The notes below the pieces were generated by a model. The model saw only the letters and a program-made list of their open reading frames with translations, was not told where the DNA came from and did no database searches. Below, one piece after another: positions 1 to 5,321 of a DNA stretch of 5,321 bases. This stretch comes from Spongiicolonus versatilis (GTDB lineage: Bacteria; Pseudomonadota; Gammaproteobacteria; Arenicellales; Spongiicolonaceae), in the NCBI GenBank assembly GCA_028286165.1, contig JAPYMU010000158.1, forward strand, positions 1-5,321. The letters run 5' to 3'. The stretch's first letter is position 1; each line of letters begins with the position of its first letter. The position numbers and the translations under genes are program-made.

Positions 1-28
1 CGATATGGGTGCGGGTGCGGGTTTTCAT
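1..28 (-). CDS. 5' end of an unidentified gene, cut by the window edge
   Basis: Only the first nine codons are visible, reading MKTRTRTHI, and the frame is open at base 1. The start is well supported: GGAGG (complement of 37-41) lies 8 bases before the ATG (28-26). The gene follows the acylphosphatase in the same direction after a 52-base gap, so it may share its transcript. Nine residues are too few to name a product, and no function is assigned. Confidence 0.6.
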
Positions 29-80
29 GGCGTGGGCCTCCGGGGGCAGGTTGATGATGAGGGTGGAGAATAACACGGAT

Positions 81-350
81 TCAGCGAATGTCAAAACCGG
101 GGCCGGACGGGGCGGCCTCGGCGGCGGCGGCGCGGACTTTGGTGACGGTGGCGGCGGCAGGGCCGTGGCGGAGGCGGGCCTGCAATTCGCCGAGGGCGGC
201 TTTAGTGCCGGCGGCGGTGACTTCCACGCTGCCGTCGGCGAGGTTGCGGGCCCAACCGCAGAGGCCGAGGGCGGTGGCCTGCTGTTTGGTCCACCAGCGG
301 AAGCCGACGCCCTGCACATTGCCGGTAATGTGGAAGCGCAAGGCTTTCAT
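81..350 (-). CDS. acyP: Acylphosphatase
   Basis: Small cytosolic enzyme that hydrolyses the carboxyl-phosphate bond of acylphosphates such as acetyl phosphate or carbamoyl phosphate. The 89-residue product is the normal length of the family. Both signatures are present: GNVQGVGFRWW at residues 10-20, with the phosphate-binding loop and catalytic Arg18, and GWARNLADGSVEV at residues 32-44, with catalytic Asn36. The frame stays open upstream to 524, but that part overlaps the LysM gene and has no family similarity, so the ATG at 350-348, right before the conserved beta-strand (KALRFHITG), is chosen. There is no clear Shine-Dalgarno sequence before it. A hairpin terminator ends 24 bases upstream of the start, so the gene either depends on read-through or has a promoter overlapping that hairpin. 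The Ala-rich C-terminal stretch (about residues 68-80) is a little unusual but ends in the typical G-F-x-I-R. Confidence 0.95.
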   Translation of the reverse strand: MKALRFHITGNVQGVGFRWWTKQQATALGLCGWARNLADGSVEVTAAGTKAALGELQARLRHGPAAATVTKVRAAAAEAAPSGPGFDIR

Positions 351-374
351 GCCGGCGCCGTTGTGCGGACGCGC

Positions 375-411
375 AAAACCGCCCGCCTGCTTGAGTGGCG
401 CAGGCGGGCGG
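375..411 (-). terminator. Intrinsic terminator after the LysM gene
   Basis: Read on the minus strand, a perfect 12-bp GC-rich stem (411-400 pairing with 390-379) closes a 9-base loop and is followed by TTTT (378-375). It begins 12 bases after the LysM stop codon and should end that transcript. The T-run is short, so termination may be partial, letting some RNA into the acylphosphatase gene that starts 24 bases later. Confidence 0.8.
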
Positions 412-423
412 GAGTTGCGGGCC

Positions 424-963
424 TTACTGGAGGGCCGCTCGGATGTATTCCTGGTCGGTGGCTTCAATGAGCCCCATGAACCAGGCGCCCCGGGTCTTGG
501 CGTGCTCCACGGCGAGGGCCACATCGCTGGGGCTGTCGCCGGCCGGCACGTTCAATTCCTGGCCGGGGTAAATCAAATCGGCGTCCTCGATTTGATCCAG
601 GTTGCTCTTCAGCAACAGCGGCCACATGAACGGGTCGGCAAACACCTCCTCCAGCGCGGCGATGCTCCACAGCGATTCGCCGCCCAGCACGAAGTGCACT
701 CCGGCCTCCTCCATCATCATGGACTCTTCGCTTTCGCTCATGGTGTCCATGGCGTCCATGGTGTCGGCTTCGGGATCGGTGGTTTCGGGAGCCGTGGTCT
801 CCACCGCGGAAGCGGCGGGAGTGACGTCGACGGCGGTGGTGCCGGCGGTCGCCCTGGCGCCCGCGCAATTGCCGCCGGCGCAACAGCCGGTGGACATGAC
901 GGTGAACGCCCCGGCAACCGCCAGGCCGGCCAGAATACTGGCGATAGTTGCAATGTATTTCAT
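424..963 (-). CDS. Secreted LysM-domain protein, probable lipoprotein
   Basis: A 179-residue envelope protein that probably binds peptidoglycan. The ATG at 963-961 has an AGGAGA ribosome site (complement of 970-975) 6 bases upstream, and a promoter lies further upstream; the frame is open to 1233, but that extension is rejected. Residues 1-26 form a signal peptide (KYIATIASILAGLAVAGAF) ending in STG before Cys27. This is a non-ideal lipobox, so lipid attachment is likely but not certain. Cys28 and Cys33 follow. Residues 35-88 are a low-complexity linker, first Ala/Thr/Pro/Glu-rich, then rich in Asp, Glu and Met. Residues 89-140 form one LysM domain: VHFVLGGESLWSIA, then DPFMWPLLLKSN, then DADLIYPGQELNVP. 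This is the DPFLWP-type variant often seen in proteobacterial LysM proteins. A 39-residue helical tail (141-179) has no recognised domain. No catalytic domain is present, so a structural or anchoring role is inferred. Confidence 0.88.
   Translation of the reverse strand: MKYIATIASILAGLAVAGAFTVMSTGCCAGGNCAGARATAGTTAVDVTPAASAVETTAPETTDPEADTMDAMDTMSESEESMMMEEAGVHFVLGGESLWSIAALEEVFADPFMWPLLLKSNLDQIEDADLIYPGQELNVPAGDSPSDVALAVEHAKTRGAWFMGLIEATDQEYIRAALQ
739..765 (-). repeat. Three tandem 9-base units in the LysM gene linker
   Basis: Three head-to-tail copies of catggYgtc (plus-strand reading; middle copy has c, outer copies t) encode Asp-Thr-Met, Asp-Ala-Met, Asp-Thr-Met at residues 67-75. The perfect frame and near identity suggest slippage expansion of the linker, whose length may vary between strains. 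Confidence 0.7.
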
Positions 964-1029
964 TCGGCTTCTCCTGTTTGCTGGTTGAGTGATGGCGACG
1001 GCAGGCCGTGGCCCGCCGATGTCGGGGGG

Positions 1030-1058
1030 AAAATACCACCGCGCCGGCGGCATGTCAA
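1030..1058 (-). promoter_or_regulatory. Sigma70-type promoter of the LysM gene
   Basis: On the minus strand a perfect -35 box TTGACA (1058-1053) is followed after exactly 17 bases by TATTTT (1035-1030), four of six matches to the -10 consensus. An AT-rich block just upstream (1061-1079) could act as an UP element. The predicted start near 1023 gives a leader of about 60 bases before the LysM ATG at 963. Confidence 0.7.
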
Positions 1059-1235
1059 GGAAATTTAATTGGAATTTATGGGCGGTTTTCGGGGTTTTTC
1101 GCACACTGCGGGAGGCGAGGGTGAAGGTGAGAGTGGGGGCGGGGCTTGCGGCGGCGGGGTTTTTGTGGTAGGAATAGGCGCACAAGGCCGCTTTGGCCGA
1201 CCGTAAGTCACACTCCAAAAAGAAGAGGAGCAAAA

Positions 1236-2336
1236 ATGAAACTTCGCAAACTCACTTTAACCGCCGGCGCGCTGGCGCTGTCCCTGGGCGGCGCCGCAAC
1301 CGCCCAGGCAGTGGATCTGGTGGTGGTTTCCTGGGGCGGCGCGTACACCGCCAGCCAGCAGAACGCCTACCATGACCCCTACATGGCCATGCACGGCGAT
1401 GTCAAAATCATCAACGATGATTCGGCCGGCACCTCGCTGGCAAAATTACGCGCGCAAAATGAGGCAGGCAACGTCTCATGGGCGCTAGTTGACGTGGTTG
1501 CCTCAACCGGCATCAGCCTGTGTGATGAGGGCCTGGTGGAAGAAATCGACCACGACAAAGTCCTGGCTGCGGCCCCGGATGGGACGCCGGCATCCGAGGA
1601 CTTCGGCGACCTGATTGTGTCGCCGTGCTTCATCCCGCAAATCGTCTACTCCACCGCTTTCGGCTACCGCCATGACCTGCTGAAACACAAGCCGAGAAAA
1701 ATCAAGGACGTGTTCAACCTGCACCGTTTCCCGGGCAAACGCTCGCTGGAAAAGGTCGCCCTCAACAACCTGGAGTGGGCGCTGATTGCCGATGGCGTCA
1801 AACCGTCCGAGGTCTACAACGTGCTGGACACCCCGGCCGGCGTCCGGCGGGCCTTTGCCATGCTGGATACCATCAAAGACCATGTGGTTTGGTGGGACGC
1901 CGGCAAAGCCTCAGTGGCCATTCAACTGCTGGCCGATGGCGAAGTGGTCATAGCCTCGGCCTACAACGGCCGCCTGTTTTCCGCCATTGAGGAAGACAAG
2001 CAGCCCATTGGCATGCTGTGGGACTGGCAAGTGTTTGATATTGACGGGTGGGTTGTCCCCAAAGGCGGCCCGCACCAGGAAGAGGTGCTCAAGTACCTGC
2101 GCTTCGCCACCGACACCCAGCGGCTGGCCGACCAGGCCAAATACATCTCCTACGGCCCGGCGCGCAAATCCTCGGCGCCGCTGGTCGGCAAGCACGCCAC
2201 CCTCGGCATTGACATGGCGCCGCACATGCCCACCGACCCGAAGAACGCAAAAAACACTTTGCTGTTCAACTATGAATGGTGGGCCGACAACCGCGACGAC
2301 ATGGATGAGCGTTTCGAGGCCTGGCTGGCCCGGTAA
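1236..2336 (+). CDS. Periplasmic substrate-binding protein of a polyamine/opine-type ABC importer
   Basis: Captures a small, probably amine-containing solute in the periplasm and delivers it to the permeases encoded downstream. It is a PotD/PotF-like (extracellular solute-binding family 1/8) protein of 366 residues, normal for the family. The ATG at 1236 has AGGAG (1226-1230) 5 bases upstream and begins a clear Sec signal peptide, with predicted cleavage after A-Q-A at residue 25. The mature protein opens with DLVVVSWGGAYT (27-38), the typical first strand and ligand-loop of this family; W33 and Y37 are candidate pocket residues. Other family-like segments are VVWWDAGKAS (217-226), ASAYNGR (240-246) and QVFDIDGWVVPKGG (265-278), where Asp268 and Asp270 lie where PotD uses acidic residues to bind amine groups. 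That alignment is by eye, so the substrate is inferred only. A strong terminator follows the stop, which would keep binding-protein mRNA more abundant than permease mRNA. Confidence 0.92.
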   Translation: MKLRKLTLTAGALALSLGGAATAQAVDLVVVSWGGAYTASQQNAYHDPYMAMHGDVKIINDDSAGTSLAKLRAQNEAGNVSWALVDVVASTGISLCDEGLVEEIDHDKVLAAAPDGTPASEDFGDLIVSPCFIPQIVYSTAFGYRHDLLKHKPRKIKDVFNLHRFPGKRSLEKVALNNLEWALIADGVKPSEVYNVLDTPAGVRRAFAMLDTIKDHVVWWDAGKASVAIQLLADGEVVIASAYNGRLFSAIEEDKQPIGMLWDWQVFDIDGWVVPKGGPHQEEVLKYLRFATDTQRLADQAKYISYGPARKSSAPLVGKHATLGIDMAPHMPTDPKNAKNTLLFNYEWWADNRDDMDERFEAWLAR

Positions 2337-2343
2337 ATTCGGC

Positions 2344-2383
2344 AGCGGGAGCGGCATCAATGCCGTTCCCGCTTTCTTTTTTT
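2344..2383 (+). terminator. Strong intrinsic terminator between binding protein and permease genes
   Basis: A 13-bp stem (2344-2356 with 2361-2373, one G-U pair) closed by a TCAA tetraloop is followed by TTCTTTTTTT (2374-2383). It starts 7 bases after the binding-protein stop codon and ends 17 bases before the first permease ATG. It fits partial termination inside an importer operon, giving excess binding protein over membrane components. Confidence 0.92.
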
Positions 2384-2400
2384 AACCACCACCGCCAGCC

Positions 2401-3666
2401 ATGGAATCCGCCCAACCCGGCGCAATCCTCACCACCGCCGACGGCGCGCCCCTGAAGCAAAGCCTGGGCCGCGCGTTGCGGCGCGAGAAAACAGTGTCGC
2501 TGCTACTGGTGGCGCCGCTGTTTTTGTTTATTGTCGTTACTTTTCTCATCCCCATCGCCGACATGCTGTTGCGGGGGGTGGACAACAAGATTGTCTCGGA
2601 ACAGATACCGCGCGCCGTTGCCCTGCTCGCCGAGTGGGACGGCGGCGGGGGCGAGTTGCCCGGCGAGGCCGTATTCTCCGCCATGGTTGCCGACCTTCAG
2701 AAAGGCGCCAAAGCCAAAACCATCAACCGCCTGGGCAAGCGCCTCAATTACGAAAAGTCCGGCATGTCCAGTTTGTTCCGCAAATCAGCGCGCCGTGTGC
2801 TGCGGCTGAAAGAAGGCCCCTACCGCGAGGCGCTGGTTAAAATCGACCGCCGCTGGGGCGACATCCAAACCTGGCAACTGATTAAAACTTTCAGCCCCCC
2901 CTACACCGGCGGCTATTTCCTCACCGCCGTGGACATGCGCCTTGACCCGGCGGAGGGCATCGTCCGCCAGCAGGAAGACCGCCGCATCTACCTCAACCTG
3001 TTCGGCCGCACCCTGTGGCTGAGCGCGCTCATCACCCTGCTGACGCTGCTGCTCGGCTACCCCATCGCCTACCTGCTCGCCACGTTGCCGACCCGCACCA
3101 GCAACCTGCTCATTATCCTGGTGCTCCTGCCGTTCTGGACTTCGCTTTTGGTGCGCACCACCTCCTGGATCGCCCTGCTGCAGCAGGAGGGCGTGATTAA
3201 CGACGTGCTGGTGGCCGTCGGCATTCTGGACAACGACTCCCGACTGGCCATGATCCACAACCGCATCGGCACGGTGGTGGCCATGACCCACATCCTGCTG
3301 CCGTTCATGGTGCTGCCGCTGTACAGTGTCATGAAAACCATCCCCCCCAGTTACATGCGCGCCGCGGTCTCCCTCGGCGCCCACCCGGCGCTCGCTTTCC
3401 TGCGCATCTACGTGCCCAACACCGTCCCCGGCATGGGCGCCGGCGGCATTTTGGTTTTCATTCTCGCCATCGGCTACTACATCACCCCGGCCCTGGTCGG
3501 CGGCAGTTCCGGCACCTTCATCAGCAACTTCATCGCCAACCACATCTCCAGCACCCTTAACTGGGGCCTGGCCGCGGCCCTGGGCATGCTGCTGCTGGCC
3601 ATCGTCCTGGCGCTCTACCTGTTGTATGACCGCATCGTCGGCATCGACAACATGAAACTCGGCTGA
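2401..3666 (+). CDS. PotB/PotH-type ABC permease with large insert after first membrane helix
   Basis: Inner-membrane subunit forming half of the translocation channel of the importer. Residues 33-53 are the first membrane helix. Residues about 58-200 are a soluble, basic, partly helical insert absent from E. coli PotB. Residues 201-410 form the permease core with hydrophobic stretches near 205-229, 234-256, 290-312, 345-366 and 388-410. The cytoplasmic EAA-type loop, which docks on the ATPase, reads RAAVSLGAHPALAFLR from 320 and ends in VPNTVPG. The whole is 421 residues against about 280-300 for compact relatives. From memory, longer permeases of this kind, with conserved motifs such as TWQLIK and YFLTAVDMR (here about residues 158-181), occur in proteobacterial importers. 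By membrane topology the insert would face the periplasm. The ATG at 2401 has no Shine-Dalgarno sequence and lies 17 bases after the terminator; no better start is seen. The second permease gene begins 3 bases after the stop. Confidence 0.93.
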   Translation: MESAQPGAILTTADGAPLKQSLGRALRREKTVSLLLVAPLFLFIVVTFLIPIADMLLRGVDNKIVSEQIPRAVALLAEWDGGGGELPGEAVFSAMVADLQKGAKAKTINRLGKRLNYEKSGMSSLFRKSARRVLRLKEGPYREALVKIDRRWGDIQTWQLIKTFSPPYTGGYFLTAVDMRLDPAEGIVRQQEDRRIYLNLFGRTLWLSALITLLTLLLGYPIAYLLATLPTRTSNLLIILVLLPFWTSLLVRTTSWIALLQQEGVINDVLVAVGILDNDSRLAMIHNRIGTVVAMTHILLPFMVLPLYSVMKTIPPSYMRAAVSLGAHPALAFLRIYVPNTVPGMGAGGILVFILAIGYYITPALVGGSSGTFISNFIANHISSTLNWGLAAALGMLLLAIVLALYLLYDRIVGIDNMKLG

Positions 3667-3669
3667 GCC

Positions 3670-4348
3670 ATGAAATTCCCCCCCTACACCACCCCCCTGG
3701 AACGCCTCTGGCACTACGTTTTCCGCATCATCTGCGGCGCGGTGTTCTTTTTCCTCATTTTCCCCATCGTGGTGATTATTCCGCTGTCCTTCAACAGCGT
3801 CCCGTTCTTCACTTTCACCGATGCCATGCTCTCCTTTGACCCGGCCGGTTACTCATTGCGCTGGTATCAGGATTTTTTCACCAGCCTGAACTGGCAAAGA
3901 GCGGTCGAAAACAGCGCCGTCATCGCGCTCTTCTCCACCCTCCTCGCCACCGCCCCACGCCGCCCTCGGCACGCCTTTCGTCGTCATCACCGTCACCGCC
4001 ACCCTGGTCGGCTTTGACCATTCCCTCACCCGCGCCGCCGTCTCCCTCGGCGCCTCCCCGGCCCGCGCTTTCTTCAAAATCATCGTCCCCCTCATTCTCC
4101 CCGGCGTGATTTCCGGCGCGCTGTTCGCCTTCATTACCTCCTTTGACGAAGTGGTGGTGATTCTTTTCGTTGGCACCGTGGAGCAGCGCACCATCCCCTG
4201 GCAAATGTTCTCCGGCATCCGCGAGCAGATCAGCCCCACCATCCTCGCCGTCGCCACCCTGCTCATCATCGTCTCCATGCTGCTCCTCACCTCGGTGGAA
4301 ATGTTGCGCCGCCGCGGCGAAAAGTTGCGCGGGATTACTCCACAGTAA
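3670..4348 (+). pseudogene. PotC/PotI-type ABC permease, disrupted by internal deletion and frameshift
   Basis: This should be the second membrane subunit of the importer. The first 94 codons (3670-3951) match the family: first membrane helix at about residues 14-40, then FDPAGYSLRWYQDFFTS and a segment ending STLLAT. From about 3953-3956 onward the family match resumes in another frame (codons starting 3956, 3959 and so on): HAALGTPFVVITVTATLVGF, the EAA loop TRAAVSLGASPARAFFKII, then ITSFDEVVVILF and a C-terminus ending GITPQ before TAA at 4346. The original frame stops at 4015-4017. Compared with E. coli PotC about 55-60 residues between STLLAT and HAALG are missing, with a lost length of 3n+2 bases, removing the middle membrane segments. 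GC-rich short repeats (ctcgcc, cgcc) at the junction near 3945-3960 fit deletion by slippage, or an assembly collapse. The rest looks unmutated, so the lesion is recent or artificial. The start is coupled to the upstream permease stop by a 3-base gap. Confidence 0.88.
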
Positions 4349-4357
4349 AAACTGTGG
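4340..4357. repeat. Inverted repeat spanning the permease stop codon
   Basis: Perfect 7-bp arms ccacagt (4340-4346) and actgtgg (4351-4357) enclose AAAA; the TAA of the permease remnant lies at the edge of the left arm. No T-run follows on either strand, so it is a poor intrinsic terminator. It sits exactly where base composition changes. Confidence 0.6.
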
Positions 4358-4366
4358 CATGAATCG

Positions 4367-4873
4367 ATGTCAAGCGAACCCGACATGTGTGAAATCGGCC
4401 TGAAAGAATTGATGGCCGATTTGCAACGCAAAAAACTCTCCAAATCGGAAGCCGATCGTCGATTTTCCGCTTACCACCGCAAACGATTTAACAAAATGCT
4501 TGAAAATGTGGCGGCTTATGAGGTTCCGATTGGGGACATGCCCTACCCAGGGACCGCGGTTAACACCGCGGACTACGATAATTTTCTCTCAAACTTAAAG
4601 CGTATTGATAACGATTTGGAGGAACTAATTAGAATCGTGCGTGAGGGCGTTTCGCACTACTTTAAAAATGGCGAGTATCCCGCACCGCACTATGCGTGGC
4701 GAATCGCCATTATTTTGAGAAAGCGCAAAATGCACCAAGAGGAGGCGAACTTCTTGGATGCGTTCAGCCGACTGTTTTCTGACGGCAACGGCGCCCGCTA
4801 CGAACAAATTGCCAAGCGGTCGGTGAAGGCAAGATATCTGGCGGAAAAGCACAAGCACCGTGGAGCGGATTAG
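4367..4873 (+). CDS. Hypothetical charged helical protein
   Basis: Encodes 168 residues, family not recognised. The product is soluble (no signal peptide or membrane segment), strongly charged and mostly helical by composition. Residues 10-50 are a Lys/Arg-rich helical region (LMADLQRKKLSKSEADRRF), 65-95 hold a second helix with LKRIDNDLEELIRIVREGV, and 100-168 contain APHYAWRIAIILRKRKMHQEE, LDAFSRLF and YEQIAKRSVKARYLAEK, which looks like a pair of TPR-like helices with a basic end. A domain that binds nucleic acid or protein is possible but not shown. Neither the ATG at 4367 nor the in-frame ATG at 4385 has a clear Shine-Dalgarno site, so the start is uncertain. Codons are clearly more A/T-ending than in the importer genes, suggesting a different origin. 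It follows the broken permease by 18 bases in the same direction, but its content gives no link to transport. Confidence 0.75.
   Translation: MSSEPDMCEIGLKELMADLQRKKLSKSEADRRFSAYHRKRFNKMLENVAAYEVPIGDMPYPGTAVNTADYDNFLSNLKRIDNDLEELIRIVREGVSHYFKNGEYPAPHYAWRIAIILRKRKMHQEEANFLDAFSRLFSDGNGARYEQIAKRSVKARYLAEKHKHRGAD
4554..4571. repeat. Inverted repeat inside the hypothetical gene
   Basis: Perfect 7-bp arms ccgcggt (4554-4560) and accgcgg (4565-4571) flank TAAC, inside the codons for T-A-V-N-T-A. It is a GC-rich island in an otherwise AT-richer gene and could form an mRNA hairpin. It may simply be chance. Confidence 0.4.
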
Positions 4874-4905
4874 GGTACACGGCACCATATGTGCGCGGAA
4901 TATAA

Positions 4906-5202
4906 GTGCTGACCGCCGGTTTCGGCGTAACGCGCGAGCAAAGCGACCTGCTAACCGCAACCATCGGCGCCTTGTTCAGCCGCGCCAAGTTGGACTCTGC
5001 AACCGGCAACAACAAAACCCTGCCCGCAGTCACCGTTTCCACGTTGCGGGTGACCGCTGGCGCCGAATCCGGTTGGACGCATGGAAACTGGCGGCCGTTT
5101 TTAATCGTGCATCTCCGCACGGCGAGTGGCGGTTCTAAGCGAGAACAGGCAATGGCGGCAATTCCACATGAAGCACACTTTCCCTCAAGTGGCTTCTCTT
5201 AA
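4906..5202 (+). CDS. Weak open frame, possibly a small gene or gene remnant
   Basis: A 98-codon frame opening with GTG directly after an in-frame TAA (4903-4905). A weak CGGAA lies 5 bases upstream. Up to about codon 68 the codons end mostly in G or C, as in the importer genes (segment GFGVTREQSDLLTATIGALF and following); after that codon use is poor. No known family, signal peptide or membrane helix is recognised. It may be a real short gene, a fragment of an older one, or chance. It overlaps the frame at 5168. Confidence 0.25.
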   Translation: MLTAGFGVTREQSDLLTATIGALFSRAKLDSATGNNKTLPAVTVSTLRVTAGAESGWTHGNWRPFLIVHLRTASGGSKREQAMAAIPHEAHFPSSGFS

Positions 5203-5321
5203 TCTGCATCACCTCAAGGCGGCCGCGGTGGGCGTGGCGGAGGTTTCTGAAATCGTTGACGTGCTGCCCGGGCGGGGCGAGTATGGTGACAGACTTTCGC
5301 GGAAAATTTGCCAGCACCCGC
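5168..5321 (+). CDS. Possible start of a gene that leaves the window on the right
   Basis: From ATG 5168 the frame is open to the last base (51 codons); from codon 17 on (KAAAVGVAEVSEIVDVLPG) codon use is coding-like. The same frame is open back to 5105, with a GTG at 5126 as another possible start. Neither start has a good ribosome site, and the visible residues match no family I recognise. Whether this is a gene depends on the sequence beyond the edge. Confidence 0.3.
   Translation, partial: MKHTFPQVASLNLHHLKAAAVGVAEVSEIVDVLPGRGEYGDRLSRKICQHP

Larger units (their letters stand above)
4874..5321. other. Stretch without a recognisable gene
   Basis: After the hypothetical gene no product on either strand resembles a family I know. 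Composition returns to GC-rich. Only two weak plus-strand frames, listed separately, have some coding-like codon use. Short stems such as cgtgc/gcacg near 5107-5122 and gttct/agaac near 5132-5146 are present but have no T-run. No tRNA, CRISPR repeat, insertion-sequence end or clear promoter was seen. It may be intergenic DNA or a decayed gene. Confidence 0.5.

Noticed and set aside
88..1068. A 326-codon plus-strand open frame across the acylphosphatase and LysM genes
   Set aside because: Both antisense genes are clearly real by motifs; this frame gives a low-complexity Gly/Arg/Ala-rich product and is a shadow of them.
1146..1174. Possible promoter for the binding-protein operon: TTGCGG, 17 bases, TAGGAA
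   Set aside because: Only three of six bases match the -10 consensus in a G-rich region; a promoter must lie between about 1060 and 1225, but this one is not convincing.
964..1233. N-terminal extension of the LysM protein to 1233
   Set aside because: It would bury the promoter, the AGGAGA site and the signal peptide inside the protein; the start at 963 explains all three.
2785..3714. A 309-codon open frame antisense to the first permease
   Set aside because: It mirrors the GC-biased codons of the permease, gives a Gln/Gly/Asp/His-rich low-complexity product, and has no ribosome site or family similarity.
4106..4348. A separate 80-codon gene starting at GTG 4106
   Set aside because: It is the C-terminal part of the disrupted permease; family similarity continues upstream in the same frame to about 3956, and no ribosome site precedes it.
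5135..5317. A 60-codon minus-strand frame at the right end
   Set aside because: No ribosome site, no family resemblance, poor codon use; treated as chance.

Overview
The window is GC-rich, gene-dense bacterial DNA of the Pseudomonadota type, possibly gammaproteobacterial. The clues are an acylphosphatase and a LysM lipoprotein next to a polyamine-type ABC importer, a sigma70-like promoter, AGGAG-type ribosome binding sites and intrinsic terminators. No ribosomal RNA or other phylogenetic marker is present, so this placement is tentative.

Left part (1-963, minus strand): a leftward cluster. A promoter at 1030-1058 drives a 179-residue secreted, probably lipid-anchored LysM protein (963-424). 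A strong hairpin terminator (411-375) follows. Next come a complete 89-residue acylphosphatase (350-81) and the first nine codons of another gene that leaves the window at base 1.

Middle part (964-4348, plus strand): a divergent spacer, then a polyamine/opine-type (PotD/PotB/PotC-like) uptake operon. It holds a periplasmic binding protein with signal peptide (1236-2336), a strong terminator (2344-2383), a long PotB-type permease with a soluble insert of about 140 residues (2401-3666), and a PotC-type permease (3670-4348). The second permease gene is broken: its two ends match the family in different reading frames, and about 55-60 codons covering the middle membrane segments are missing. No ATPase gene of the importer lies in the window. 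As sequenced, the importer cannot be assembled from these genes alone, unless the break is an assembly error.

Right part (4340-5321): right after the permease remnant comes a small inverted repeat and a clear shift to more AT-rich DNA. This carries a 168-residue, charged, helical protein of unknown family (4367-4873). The last 450 bases have no recognisable gene, only two weak open frames, one of which runs off the right edge. The loss in the permease gene, the composition change and this poorly coding flank together suggest a locus that has been rearranged or is decaying.

The points most worth checking are the internal deletion in the second permease, the large insert in the first, the two places where a terminator sits 17-24 bases before a start codon that lacks a Shine-Dalgarno sequence, and the unknown gene at 4367.
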